A DNA stretch of 64,000 nucleotides from Dromaius novaehollandiae (GCF_036370855.1 NW_026991382.1:62001-126000); one strand, 5' to 3'. Counted from the first letter of the stretch, positions 1 to 14,134 are shown. The notes: a model not told the origin generated them from the letters alone. Translations and numbers: made by a program.

Positions 1-3000
1 CAAGGCCCCTGCTGTCATACCAGCCTGTATCTCTTTACACTACATCATTATGTTAGAGTCATAAATATCTCATTCTGCATAGAATAACTGCTTGTTACTG
101 CTATCTAAAACTGTGATTGTACCATACAAAGATAAACAAAAGTAAAACAAATTGCCACAAACACCTGGTCAATTATTGAAATTGCTGTCACAGCTAAACA
201 AAGTGAAGTAAAGCTGCAGGCAGGTCAAGAAAAGTTCAGGCCGAGCAAGCCTGACCAGCCTCAGTCATGAGGCCTTGCAGACTCGGTACTAAGCTTATGG
301 CCTGTTGCTAGCAATACCATATTACAGGGCTACACAGCTACAGCTCTGCAAGCTGGTTAGGAGCTGCTTGGTAGCTTGTCTTGTAAGTCATAAGGGAATG
401 GTTGTCTTTGAGTCAGCTAGCCTATAGTCATCAAAAAGAGGGTTCAAATGGTACTGGAGTCATAGGGAAAAATATGGGTGTAGTTTCTGAGGAAAGCTGG
501 TTTTCCTCTGCAAGAGAAGATAGAAGGAAAGATTCCTTTTTAAAAGAAGAAAGAAAAAGTTTGTGGGAAGTGACTCCCGAAAAGCGCTGAGAAGTTCTGA
601 TTGCACAATGGCAACAGTAAAGGTCATGGTTGCTTAGGAGGACTGCTCTTCTGTGGCTCTTAACTTTGGGATGTCTTCCAAGTATTTTCACAGGTAGCAG
701 CAGTGCAAAGGATGAGAGGTTTGATGCTATAGGCAGTTGGTGAATTAGGGTTCAAGCTTGAGCAAAGCCGACACTCTCAGATACTCTTCACCTTCTCACT
801 TCCCAACCTGAGAGGTCACCCATCAGCTCTCATTTAGACTCAAAACCAATCACATATGCAAGGTCAATAGTTCAGTTTAAACCCTCTCACAATAGCAAGA
901 ACTGTGCTCTTCATGGCAGGAGTATTATCTCCACCTAACAATAGCAGCAATCAATTTATATCTAAAAGGCTATTTCTGTTTCTAGTTCTATTTTTGTTTT
1001 CTACTTACTTCCTTTTATCTTTCTCGCAAGAATACTCTTCAGCTTTGTAGGGAAATCAAAAAAACACACAGTATTTCCATTCCTTAAATAGTCTATCTAG
1101 ACTTACAATATTCTTTTCTCCTCTCTCTCTTCCCTAAACGCTCGTAATAGTCCCAGTGGCTGATCAGGAAGATAGAGGTGACACACTAGGCTTTCCAGCA
1201 GCACTACTGTCCTATTCAGGCAGGACCTGGCAAAGCAAGTCTTTTGTTCCTCGTATACTACTGGAATTCCTGTATCACTCAGAAAGTCAATTTTCTTCCT
1301 CTTCAGTACTTTGAGATCTTATATTAAAGCATTCCAGTTTAGGAAGTTACTGCAGTCTCAGAAATTTTGGAATGATTCTGTGCTGTTTTTATCAAAAACA
1401 TACTGATCAAAACTATACATTTGTCAGAGTTGTTGCCCTCCTACATGTGAGAAATATCAAAGTAGAATGTGAAGCCATTGCTAAATGCTTTACCTAGACA
1501 AGGGTAAGGAACCTAAAGGTATTTCAGATTTAGAGATTCATTGTTTCATAACAGCTTGCTGCTGAGAACTGGGGAGGTGGGAACCACAGAAACGACAACA
1601 TGCTTATTGAGCGACTTCAGTAAAGTGATTTTTTTTTTTTAATTCTACCACTGTTCTGTTGTTCACTGCAAGTATATTGAATACTTGAGAAAATTTACTT
1701 CCAAAATTCAAAATAGGAGGCAAAGGTCAATCTAAAACCATATCTTACTTAAAGGACTTGCTGTTTAAATAACAGCAAAATAGAAAATTCAGCAACAAAG
1801 CTACCAGGTTTCCAAGACGATGAATAGCGATCACAGTCTTTAAACACCATACCCTGCTGTGAAGTTCCACTCAATATTACTGGTATGGTGTCAGAACTGA
1901 ACACAGTCAATAATGTGAATCTAAATGTACAAAACATGCATACTGAAGAAGAATTAACCTATAGTGGTATTGGCATACATGAACTTACACCATCTTTTTC
2001 CTTGTACCTTTCAAACTCCTACGTACCTGGAATGAAATTCTGAATTCTCTAACTGTAGGAAAGATGCATCTGTACATTTTTGTCATATTCTTATTAAGTT
2101 TAGAACCCCTTTCCCCTTGTTTCACAGACAATACACAAAACAAAGCAAATTCATTCAGAGGGCATTATGGACATTTTGCTTGATTCTGTCTCTTAAGGGT
2201 TTGTAATGAAATTATCTGTTTACCTTTCAGCTATTGGATATTACTTACTAAGACAAAGAAGTGAGTTTTAGGTCAGATTACATATATTCCCAAGGATTGT
2301 ATTGCTAGAGAGAAAAGGTGCTATATCCTGTTTAGTCTGAAGGTGAGATAGAGGTATTTTTACTTAATATAGCCAAATGTCTAACTAATCAGTTGAAGAG
2401 AAGAGAAAATAGAGACTGGGACTATGACCAAGACCGTCCATGATTTAGACCATTCAACTTTACTGTAGTAACATGTGGCCAGAAAATTGATGGGACACCC
2501 GGCACATCATGTATGACTTTATAATTATATAGGGGCATTACTCATACTCATACCATGGTTCCTGTATGGCTGGAAAATAAGTTGGTTTGTGAAATAGAGT
2601 TTGCACATTAAAAACAAACAGCGAATCCCCCATCAGAAGAGGGACATTTCTCTGTTTTGCCAGTTTCTTATACTGTGTCCCGTTCAGAAATGACTTCAAG
2701 CAGCAAGAGGTTTAAATGCCTCAAGTCAACATAAACCTGTCTGAGGAAACCAGAATTTTCAGTTACTTCTCTTTGCTCAAAAAGAAGAGGAAAGGGAAAA
2801 ACTAGAACTGAGGTTGAAAAGGCTGTTACAAGGAGATGTAATGTGTTCATTGTATCTGTGAAACTTTTAGAAATAATTTTTGACTAGCAGCTATGGCATA
2901 GATTGCTAAGGCACTGAACTAGATAGCTTTTAATTTCTTCTTGTCTTCGGTGTTGATTTTAGATCACCAAACACTGATTTGCAAGAAAAAAGATATAAGA

Positions 3001-3158
3001 TAGTATTTTAAATATGATCTTTTGATTTCAGTTGTGAACTAAGAACCCAACTTCGGTTTATATATAGATAAGGTTCTTTTTATCTTAATGATATGCAGTG
3101 CAAAAAGTCCTGCAATATTTTAGACAACCAATCTAAAGCTTTGAAAATATCTTCATAC
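1..3158. other. Non-coding AT-rich DNA
   Basis: I see no exon with a recognisable product and no RNA gene here. All open frames are short, lack homology I can recognise and have no splice-site support. It lies on the downstream side of TMEM18, far from its last exon. Confidence 0.7.
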
Positions 3159-3163
3159 ACCAC
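3159..3163. repeat. Target-site duplication, left copy
   Basis: ACCAC directly before the TG of the solo LTR. The same five bases follow the LTR at 4366-4370. Confidence 0.8.
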
Positions 3164-4365
3164 TGTGGCGGACAGATGAGTGAACTGTTGCCTTAAACAT
3201 TTCTTGGTACATAAGGTGCAAGCAAACCATAACCCCGAACAAGCCATCTGTTCCCGGCGGAAACAGGACTGAGCTGCTGCGACCCCTGAAACGGTCTCCC
3301 TGTGACCACCTGGGACACACCGAGCCTGCGCCGAACCAGGGCACAATCGGGCAGAGACTTTGGGACCTGGACTGTAAATTATTGCCGCTTAGCACAACTT
3401 TTATAAAACTTGCTTAGCATGAGTAGCTAAATTTGCTGAAGCCTTAGGCAGTGAGAAAGGGCCCCAGAGCTGGTGCAGACTGGAAAGACAAGGGAGTTAC
3501 AAGCAGTCTGCATTCCTATGCTTCACACTCCAGGAGGGAGGATGTGAAGGCTTTGAAGTGAGGCCTGCCTGGGCGCCAGGACCCTGGGAAACAAAGCCTC
3601 CCCTCACTGCTGAAACAGTGTTAATTGGGGGGTGGGGGGGGTGGGTCTGGATTATATCCTCTTCTTCAGGACCTTGGAAGATAACACCTACTGTCACTGC
3701 TGGGGCAGTGCTAATTGCTGGAACAACACCTCTTTGTGTTTGTGCCTTGAGAGATAAGGGTAGGACCCAAGGAATCAAAACACATCTGTCAGCAGAAACC
3801 GCAACAGTAAAGATAAGGGAGGAAAAACAGCCTGCCTAGGAACAATGAGGAGACCCAATAAGGAGCAGGAGACCCCAGACCTAAAAATTACTATTGGTCT
3901 GAACTACCACGTGAGGGGTGGGAAACTTAATTTGAAAAAGCTATAATTGCCCAGGGGTTTCTTTGTTCGGGGTCCCTCTTCGGAGGCACCCAACTCGAGC
4001 TGTAACTACTGCACGCGTGTCCTTACAATTTATTTATTTAATTTGCCTTGATTTGGCTCCGAACTTTTCAGCGGGAACCTAGGGTCGGACCCTGCTCGAG
4101 TTCTAATTACTGCACGTGCATCGCTAAAATTTACACCCAGGGTGAAGAGGACCAACGGAACGTCGCTGGATCCACGGGTGGTGATATTTCTTTCTCTCTC
4201 TCTCTTTCTCTCTCTCCTCCCCTTTGCCTTTCCCCACCTTTTCTCCCCACTCCGTGGAAAATAAAGTTAAAAGGCTGTACGATATTTGACCGGTTTTAGC
4301 GTCTTAATCTCGTCCTTGGGATCGTAATGAACCCCCCCCCCCCCCCCCGATATTGGATCGGGACA
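3164..4365 (+). mobile_element. Solo LTR of an endogenous retrovirus (about 1.2 kb)
   Basis: The element starts TGTGGCGG and ends GGATCGGGACA, so it has the TG...CA ends of an LTR. It is flanked by an exact 5-bp direct repeat, ACCAC, at 3159-3163 and 4366-4370, which is a target-site duplication. An AATAAA signal lies at 4260-4265, near the right end as expected for the R region, which gives plus orientation. TATA-like boxes occur at about 3401 and 3941. A CT-rich tract (4189-4250) and a run of 17 C (4332-4348) precede the 3' end. No gag, pol or env is attached, so this is a solo LTR left by recombination. A 5-bp duplication is typical of ERVL-type or some class I elements. I cannot name the family. 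Confidence 0.85.
3985..4133 (+). repeat. Degenerate internal duplication inside the solo LTR
   Basis: Segments at 3985-4032 and 4087-4133 share the pattern CTCGAG, then TAAxTACTGCACG, then a stretch ending AATTTA. The two CTCGAG hexamers (3994-3999 and 4095-4100) are 101 bp apart. This is an old tandem duplication upstream of the polyadenylation signal. Confidence 0.6.
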
Positions 4366-4370
4366 ACCAC
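4366..4370. repeat. Target-site duplication, right copy
   Basis: ACCAC directly after the CA of the solo LTR, matching 3159-3163. Confidence 0.8.
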
Positions 4371-7300
4371 CCATAACAGTTGTTTTATATTCTGAGAGGT
4401 AATTCCTTAAATAGGCCATTGTCTGTCCATATAGACCTACTCCATGTAGCGTTGAGCAGATATTCCTCTGCTAACCTGGTTATTATTAAACTTGTAAAAT
4501 CTGAATATCCTAAACACTGTCATACAATGGATCATCACCTTTAACTTCCTCGTCTTTTGGGGGCCTATGAAGTGTAGGCTAAGATAGTTCAATGCTTATT
4601 TTTGTCACGTTAAAAGACCTCCCTCAGCTATTTTTTATATGGTCAGCAGAATGTTGGCTGTGTGACATATGTTGCTGGACTTAATTGGAGCAATGAAGAA
4701 TTTCATCCTTTTTTCTTGCAGTTATTTGATTTGACAAAGGTCAAGGCATAATGTCTCTATCTATAACTTATTCTTGTACAAATTAGAGAACTTTGATCAG
4801 AGGTACATAGAAAGAGAAAGTTTCAGTGCTGTTGAGATGAAGGGTCTACTTGTTTCCTTTGGCAGAGGTTTTGGCATAAAAGATAAATTATTCTTTTGAT
4901 TCCATTCTCTACTTTGTCCATGGTACAGAACACGTATTGTATGAATATCAATATGCAGAAAAAATGTTCTCTGCATACCAGAAGTTTATCCAAACGCTTG
5001 TTTAGAAATGCCAGTGGAAATGTAACAAGATAAGGCATTCTTCGGGAATGGATAATTCTTTGTTTCATTTTCACATCATTATATAAATATCTGAGAGAGA
5101 TTTTGGAACTGTAATGTTCTAACACTATGAGGACACCCCCCACAGAGAAGGCTGATGGGAACCAGCTGTTCAGCACTACATGACCTATCAGCTTTAAAGT
5201 TGTTCAAAACCATAGCATTTCATATGTTCAAATATCTGGCAGGTTGTGGCAGTAGCACCTGTCCCATGCCGAAATTCCTTTTAACTCAGAGAGAAATGCT
5301 CAAAATTCACTTGAATTTCAGTAACATTGCCATAGGCTTTTGTCCTCAGGGTCCTGTGGGCAGTGCACATTAGCTTCTGCCTTCATCGTGCTTGGAATGG
5401 AGGTGTACTCCATACATTCAGTAATGTCACCACTCTTATTTAAAGACTCCATAATGACATCTGTTCCATGTAGAGTGAGCAAACCTTGGCAGTTGTCATC
5501 AGGGGCGTCCCCGCTGATGGGTGGGTTGTTGGGTCTGCAAGCTAGCTGATGGTGAGTTCGAGTCCACACACGTGGCTTACTTTCTTTTATCCTTCTGGGC
5601 TTAGTTCATTATCCAAAGTGTTGCTCTGGCTGTTCTGGCTTCTGGACCATTTAACTGGTTTCTTAAAGTAGCCAGTTCACCATCTTCATGATATTTATCC
5701 ACTCCTAGAGAATATAAGAGAACACACTGACGACTTCATCACACTGTTCACAGAGATCAAATATCATTCATTTTCCCAGGTCTTCGGGAAAGTTATTGTT
5801 GACCATTCAGTGTATAAGTAAGATTTCCCCCCACCCCCAGGCACCTGTGTTTATGTCAGTGAGTGCATACTACCCCTTGAACATAATGGCGAGTGCAATG
5901 CAAATATGACTCTTGAGATCCTGCCATTCCTGGCTTAAGGTTGCTCACACTCCACTTTCAACAGGCTGGATTGCTTTTTTGCTTGTCTAAGACTCATCAT
6001 ACATTGTGTAGGACCTGAGTATGTTCCTTAACTGGATTAGATTGTCCTCTACCTTTTCTGCCTCCTTCTTCCCCACCATCAGCAAGTAGCTAAAATACAG
6101 ATGCTGCAGCTAACCTCCCTGGATCAGGTTAAAATTGGTCTGATTTTGTATGTCATATGTCCTGTCAAGATAACACTTGAATATGTGAGAAAATATTCTG
6201 CTCCCCGACTTGGTGGTCCAGGCCTATCCAAGCCTTATATTTTGGCTCAGATTTAACGCTATGTAACTGGTCTTGAACAAAGCGTAAGGAAGCTAATGGA
6301 GGATATCCAAATCATGTTCTGAAGGTGCCAGTCTTTCTCTGTGGACAACAGAGGCAACTTAGGTGTTTCAGTTAAGTACCAATTGTTAGGTGGGAAGGAG
6401 TCAAGCTCTGGCGTCCTTTGAAACAAGTATCTATGAATGCATGTGGCTAGGAGAGAAGAAAATAAGGAGACTGAGTATGTATTTGCTTGAATGTTGTGAT
6501 CTGACATTACATAAATTGCACAAATCCTTAGATAAAAGAGAATTGGGGGAAATTGCTGAAGTCACGCTCTAAGGAAACACCCTTTATTGTACTATTTTGC
6601 AGTCTCTCTGTACATTTTTGAGTCTACAAAATCCACAAACCCTGCAGGCTTTAAACCCCTTAATGTCACCGAATTAGGAATAATTTTGTTATCCATTATG
6701 GATGAACATGTATAATAGGAGATTTATAAAAATGAACAGTAAAAGCAAGATAAAGGCATAGAAACTACTAATTCATGACTCAAATGATGACCCAGAGAAG
6801 AGAAACTTTTAACAATACAGTCATCTGGTATACTCCCCATTAGATCGAAAGTAAATTCATGGCAGAGTGAAAGCATCAGTAAGGTAGTTGAAATCTCTCA
6901 TTTCTTCTTACATAATGCTTACTGCTGCTGTTAAAATAAGGTTCTTTCTGTGCAGAGGAGAGAGACTTGCAGCAAAGCAAAACTCATTTTGTGTATGACC
7001 TTTAAAAGTCATCAGTTTCAGATGATCACATACAACGTAGTCCCCTTTTCAGGTAGTAATGAACTGTCTGCTCTAATACTTTCAGGTAAAGCGGCAGTCA
7101 AAGTTATAAATGTGGAGAAAATAAGCTCCCAGGCTTATCTTGTTGGCTTCATCTTTTAAACGCAATCAGACCTACACAACAAACCAACTTAATACAGCCC
7201 CAGAATAAAGTTATCAAGGTACCAGAAACAGAATGCCTAGCATTTTTCATTTAAATAAATGTTTGGCAAAACTTAACTTGTAAGTACATCAGAGAGTGAT

Positions 7301-8604
7301 AAATTCTCTTTATACTTGGCACTGACTAGAGAAAAGATTTTAAATTTTAAAAGTGCTGTGCTATAGCCGGTTACTTTCTAAGAATATCAATATTAGAAAA
7401 GAATAAACTAATCCAGCATTTGTATGACTAAAGAAGAAAACTTGGTGTAAAATACAGTACAGCATGTTTTCAATTAAAGAAAACATCAGTTTTTAAACTC
7501 TTCCTGAAAATGCACAAAAAGGTGTTTTGGTCTATGTCACTTTGAAGAAAACCTTGCTAATGTTGTTTGACTTGCTTTCAAAATACAGTGCACACACTAG
7601 TGTAGGGAAAACGTTTCTGCCAGTGCAGAATATTATAATGAAAAGAGTCAGTCAATAAAAGTACTGCAAGGGAAGAAAAATGATTTTAGAAAAATACGAG
7701 GTTGGGAACAAGTGCTTAAATTATTTACAGTGTTCCTGAGGGTTTAGAGAGATATATGTTTACCTATTTTCCTCCTATGTGTCTTTGCAGATAAACTGAA
7801 GTTGAATTGTTTCAGTATATTGTAATAGATTCAAGGAGCACTAAGACTAACCTATAGGATGCAAACAGGTGCACAGGATTGCAAACAATTGTTATAAACT
7901 GCTGTTACGTCTGACAGCCATAAAAGTGAGAAATCTCTAGCCAGCTCTGATTAAAGCCTTGTTAAAATAAATTTTAAAAAACTACTGTGTATTTTCTATA
8001 ACCAATTATTTAATCTGCTTCATGCTATTTTATGAGGATGGTCATTTTAAGCTATTTTTTTTTTGTCTAAAGATGTAATTTAAAACATTACTTGCAGATC
8101 TAAACTGATAATGTGGTTCACTATACATTAAAATTTTCTGTTGAGTTAATTCATGATTTCTCATAGTTGTAAACACAAAATGATAACAGTTAATGAAACT
8201 GTTCAACATCTGTGTGTGGCCCAATACTTATCCTAACTTACTAATACTTAATATTGTCTGTGTTCAGTGTGTATGTTTAATGAAGTTGGGGTACCTAGAA
8301 AAACAGTTTCATTTCCTGTATAACCACAATTCATTAAATGATCAATAGCTAGACTGTGCATGAGGCAGGATTCCTCTGTGAAGAAAGCACAAGAGTATGT
8401 GAATAAAAAAAGCACTGAAAAGCTGGGCTGCACAGTGTTTCCTAACTATAACATTTTATGAATATTTATCCTTACACCAGGAAGAATATTAAGTCATTTT
8501 TTTTCTTTCCTTCCCTCTCACGCCTGCAAAATCTGATATCGTAGGATATTAAAAAAAAAATGAGAGAGTGTTTGTAACAATTCATAGCTTTTTAGTTCAG
8601 TTCC

Positions 8605-8662
8605 TATAGCAGCAGCTGTAGATTTTATCCTCTTATAGCAGCAGTTGTAGATCTTATCCTCT
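8605..8662 (+). repeat. Tandem duplication, 29-bp unit, two copies
   Basis: The unit beginning TATAGCAGCAG is repeated at 8605 and 8634 with two substitutions. It is a local duplication with no known function. Confidence 0.8.
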
Positions 8663-11496
8663 TAATGGAACATTTAACTCATCTAAAAACTCATAGCACC
8701 TGACAAATGTTTACTGAAGATACCCAGGCACAGATGTGGCAGAATTCAGGTAGGAGACGATGTATTAGGGACTACTTTTGCTTAGTCTGGCAGGGCTCTC
8801 TTTGTAGCTTGAGTGAGAATTACATATGTAGCCTTTTGATTTTTTTCATTCCTAAAAGGAGGAATATATTGCTTGCTCCCCTCTTAGAATAAAAGAGAGT
8901 AATCTAAGTCTATAACAAAATTTTGTGTGAAGTTCTACTGTTATGCTTCAGTGGAAAAAGTGTGGATTTAAAATTCCTATTATTAAATTCAGTGAGTTTT
9001 CCCTGGCACCGTGTGGATGATAGATCAGAGATATCTTATCTTAATTTATCTGCTGGCACAAGGTTGAGATCCATGCAATGGTCTCCTGCAGCATTGTGTA
9101 GCCTTGGGAGAACAAGATATGTAATTAGAAACTCTGGAGGTTTTAGGTATTCTGTAAGAGTTCTAGTGTAAAAGGAATTTCTCTTACTCCAGTATTAGTC
9201 TCAGTATTATGTTTCAAGTCTCTGTTCAAGTCCTGTGCCGTTATTAGGACCACTGGCTAGGATCTGGCTAGGAGAAAAAGAAAACCCTTCACTGAAGACA
9301 GAACTCCCTACTCTTTTCTGGAGTTATTCTTACTTTTTTTCCCCCCCTTGTAAGTAAATGAATAATCTGAGGTAGAGATCAAGCATGCATTATATCAGCC
9401 TGAATGATTAGTTTGCCAGATTTAAATTAGTTGGAAGCAGGATGGTGTTTATAATGGAGTATGGTCACCATATGTACATTAAGAAAACAAAAAAATACAA
9501 TATGATTACAGCATACTGCTCCATTTGAAGTGACTACTATAATCTTGGAGTTCATGTAGGAAAAAGAAGCACGAGGAACCTTCTAGATTGCTATACCAGA
9601 TAACCACAGATTGTATTCCTTTTATTAAATTTCTTCATATTGACATTGTGAAGTTTATTTCTGCTGTATGAGACACAACTGTCTCCAGCAGAACCCTGTC
9701 CTGTCTCCTACCTTCCAAGCTTTTTAATTTTTTTCTTATTTCCAGCCTAAAATTATACACTGTTAATGCATACCCATTTATTCTGGTGCCTTGTCCTTTA
9801 TTTTAAATAGCTATTCTCACTTCCTGATATATATTCCTTGATATATTTATAGAGAGCAATCAGGTCTTCTGGAATTAGTACTTTTAAAATAGATATCACA
9901 CTAATTGCTTTCTTTTTTCATGCAAATCTTATGGGTTTGAGGTCCTTCTCTAGCCTGGACTACTACTAGAGAATTTCTGTCTTTGTTTGCAGGGGTTTCA
10001 CTGTTTTTCTGATCCTTTACCGTGTAGAATCAGATATTCAAGGGGATATAGGCAGAAAAAAGGGGGTATGGATATTCTGACCTGTGTAGCCTAAGGTTAG
10101 GTAGTTATCTACCTATTATTCCCATAATCTTGTGGTTTTATGATGGGTCCTTCATGAAAGCTTCCACTTTCTTTTGCCTCTATCTTTCTTTAGTATTTGA
10201 GGAAATAGTTTGTTTTTCCAAATGCTGAGCTAACTCTGAACACCTTTATTAAAACTAATTCTTTTTTTAAAAGGGAAGCAATAATGTAGGCTTCATTTCT
10301 TACAATTACAGTTTACAAAAGACATTAGATAAGTAAACAGAATCAGACAAAACACATCAAATTGTATTCCTATATATTTATTAGAATTCCTGTGTCTGCT
10401 GGATTTAATTGACTCACCCACCCTTAATTCCTTTCAAAGTCCATGATGCACTTTTCTCTGTTCCAAAAAGAAGCAGGGGACAGTTGGTACTTCGTATCAG
10501 TGTTATAACTGGACAACAGCAATCCGATGACACTTTGCTAGCAGAGAGCAGAACTACACATATCAGACCTAAGGGGAATAGAAATGGAGAACAAGCTCTG
10601 GGCCAAACTGCCTCTACCACTTTGGAAACCACTTTGCAAGTGTAGCATAAAGGTCTGTCACGGCAGCTGAGGAAGGCTTGGGAGGGGGGCAGATGGTGAA
10701 TGTTCCCTCTCCCCCCATGAAGTCAATAGACGCATGATGATTGTAGGTGTAACTGCTGTATATTGCCTGGATTCCTCAGCTGCATAAGGAAAGCATATCT
10801 GTCTCAATGTGGGAATGACGCTCAAAATAATATGAGAGCATCACTGCTAATAAGCAGCAACATTACAGAGGGTGTTGGAAATCAGCTCCTGCTGGAGCTC
10901 TCGGTTCAATTTACCCTCCTAATTCCTCAGGAGGATGTGTGAATAATCTCAGGTATCCAGAGAAAAAGTTCAGAAGGAAACCACAGAAGCACCAACTTGC
11001 AAGTGTCCTTTCCCCACATTATATAGGAACAGCTTAGGTAATGATGCCTGCTATTAAAAGAAAGGAGCATGAATTAACAAGACTGCTGTGATCGTATGGT
11101 TGGTAAAATTACATTTTATTAAAAACCTGTAACTAAATTGGCCACAGTTATTTCTTCTCTTTGTGAAAGCACTGTTGCCTGTACCCAGGACGATTTGTCT
11201 CCGTACTCTTTGTCAAATCTTTGCTTACTGTCTTTTGTTTTCTTTCATGTTTCTTCTAAGCCGAAGGTCAGCTGGGCATATTCGTGTTTAATGTTTCAAA
11301 GGATCAGGAGTGTGAAGAAAATTCTGAACTAACTATTGAAGTGAAAAGATGGGTCCATGACAGTACAACAAAGTCAGTAAAGGACTTTGAAAGTAAACAG
11401 CTTTCATTAATGCTTAGCATCATTGAACTGCTGACTCCTGGGCACCAAAGGATTAATCATTTTTGATTCTCACAGGAGAAACACAGATTAAGGTGG

Positions 11497-11522
11497 TGTT
11501 GTTGTTGTTGTTGTTGTTGTTT
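11497..11522 (+). repeat. (GTT)n microsatellite
   Basis: About eight or nine consecutive GTT units. Confidence 0.9.
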
Positions 11523-12417
11523 AAGAGGCATTTGTGGTTTACTGCCAGCACTAGCAAAAATTGCACAAGTAGACAAATTGCACCAAGATGGTATGGATGA
11601 GTAGTATACTGGCAGTGGTGAGGTATTTTAGCACCCTTGTTGTATTCGGATTCCTCCAGGACTTGCTGCCCACCAGGCACCCATGTACCATGGACATGCA
11701 GCGCCTCTGCCCAGGTAGCAGCAGTGGCAGGAACCGTACGTATCTAATGGGACCTGCAGACCTTTTCTCCTATGCTGCACTTGCCTTAGAGGGCCACCAG
11801 GAGCCAGTGTCTGTCTTACCCTGCCCTTCCATGGTATTTCATCCTGTCACTATGGCTTTCTCTGTCATCTTATTTCAAGACATTTAACTCTCTGACTTTT
11901 CTCTCATTAAAGTCAAAGACTTCATAGGTGTTGCTAGCATGACTTAACTTGAAACCTCAGATAACTGCTTTCTTATCCTTTTCTTATCTGCTTCCTTTCA
12001 ATTCAAAGAACAAACAAAACAAGACATTACTAGAGGTTTTTGTTAAGATGAAGTGAAAAGTTATCTGAATTTTATTTTCCAAATTTGGGGAGTGTGTGGG
12101 GTGGGGGGGGGGGAGGGAAAGACATATATATAATGAAAGAAATAGATGGGGGAAGTCTTATGCTTCACTGAGGCTGGTGCTCACATCACACTGCCTAGGG
12201 AGTGTCCCTTGTGAGAATCATAGCTGAAGTCTGTGTCAGATTTTGCCCTCAAACTGTGAGAGAATTTTAGGCACAGCTTTGACCTAAAAGTTGTGAGTTG
12301 AACTGCTGTATTTTTGTATAATTAAAGGAAATGAGCACATTTAAAGTAATGCAGGCAAAGCTTCTCACATTAAAAAGGGCATTCTACTGTCCATTTTCTA
12401 ATTTTAAAAGTATTTTT

Positions 12418-12482
12418 GATGTATACTGTACAACTTTGTTCATTTGTGCCTTTGGAAAAAACATAGTTGTACAGTATACATC
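12418..12482. repeat. Perfect inverted repeat, 18-bp arms, 29-nt loop
   Basis: The left arm GATGTATACTGTACAACT (12418-12435) is the exact reverse complement of the right arm at 12465-12482. The spacer is 29 nt. The 65-nt unit would fold into a hairpin of pre-miRNA size if transcribed. I recognise no known miRNA and see no transcript context, so this is a structural observation only. Confidence 0.85.
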
Positions 12483-13440
12483 TGAGAAAGCAGCTCAGAA
12501 TTTGTCAAAACTGTTAGATACTTATTCAGACCAGAATTCCAAACCTGTAAAGTTTACCCATTTTTCATAAGACCTGAACAGTCAAGGTCTTTGCCTGTAT
12601 TTCTGGAAAAAATTATACAGTGGAACTGACACAAGTGAAACAATAACATAGCAATACCTACAACATTGATGGACATTAAGAATAGTCTATAAATTAAGTA
12701 TTAATTTATCTTTTCATAGCAAAAGTTTCAGATATTATGACTTTTAAAACTGACCAGCAGCAGAATGTTTAATAGCGCAAAGTAAAGAAGGCATTGGGAC
12801 ATGGTGCTTATTGTTTTATACTCTGTGTATTTTAAGTCTGTAGTTTTCTCATATGTTAAAGTAATCAACTCCACTTGTAATACAAATGTCAAGTACCATA
12901 TATTAAGGTTAATGTAAATTTTCCCTCTTGCAACATGAAAAATATATTCTGTAAACCTGGAGAAAAGCCACCATATAATACTAAAATGTTTTCAGCAGTT
13001 AAGCAGGAAAAAGCTGTCAACAACAACAAGAGTAATGATCATTTAAGCTGCTACAAAAAGATTAGCAACAGCCCTTCCTTGACATGTGCATGTGATTAAG
13101 AGTTAATTTTACTGTACATACTGGCAGTCATTATCCTACAAATTCCCATGCACATGAGTACTTATAAGTGGGCAAATAAGATTATTTAAGAAAAGTATGC
13201 ATATATATAGGGGTTTGCAGCACTATATTTCTTTGTTCCTAGAATGTTGCATTGCTAATCTTTTTTTAAAAAAAATAGCAGAGCTTAAACATTGAATAAG
13301 CTGGAATTGTTCCTACAGTACCTCTTGATTCCTTGTTTCAAAATTTTATTGTTATTAGTCCAAATGTGCTATATTCGAAACATTTAAACTAATTAATATT
13401 CCTATTTTTAAAGCATGTTTTGCAGTGTGATTTCTCTTTC

Positions 13441-13500
13441 CATTTCTTTAGTGATCCAGTGACAAAAAACCATTTCTTTAGTGATCCGATGACAAAATTA
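13441..13500 (+). repeat. Tandem duplication, 30-bp unit, two copies
   Basis: The unit beginning CATTTCTTTAGTGATCC occurs at 13441 and 13471 with a few substitutions. Confidence 0.85.
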
Positions 13501-14134
13501 TCCATACAGAATAACTTAAGATTTATTGAAGTATTCCTAAAAGCAGTTCTAAAATATATACCCTATGTTTACATTCATAATCAAGATAAAAACAAAAAAC
13601 AAAAAGTAGAGAGGATCTCTCCAGCATATTTTGATGGCTAGACTGCTTGCCAAAGTTGAAGAAAATCAACAGGCATGTCAGCAACTGCACCTGGTCACAC
13701 CAAGTTAGAATTTGAGCCACGTTTTCTTGTTGCCTAATAACTGAACTTTGAAGTCGCTCTCTTTCAGGCTAAAGTGGCTTTCTGACAGGAAATAACAAGA
13801 GGCTGCCCAGGAAGATCTAATAGGATATTGATAAGGGCACTCCACTAGGGTGAATCTCAAGCTTATGCCTAAATCTGATCAGGGGTATGCATCTGAGTTA
13901 CACCCCTTTCTAAATGAGGGTCCTGTTCACTGAGTTGTCAGTTATTCTGAGGTTCCCTCCAGCTGTTTCTGTCTGATCAGCAATTCCAGCCTAGACTTGA
14001 GAAACCTCTCCCATCAGAAATGTTGCTGAAAACAGCTCATTCCTAAAATGTATACATCAGTTTCAGCAAATTACCAGAATACACTTGGTCAAAAAAGTCC
14101 CAATCACCTTCACTTAGGAGAACAAGAAAGCAGC

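Noticed and set aside
9600..9990. A stretch resembling an ancient dispersed repeat (phrase ATTTATAGAGAGCAATCAGG)
   Set aside because: It recalls an old amniote repeat, but I cannot name it or set its limits without a library search.
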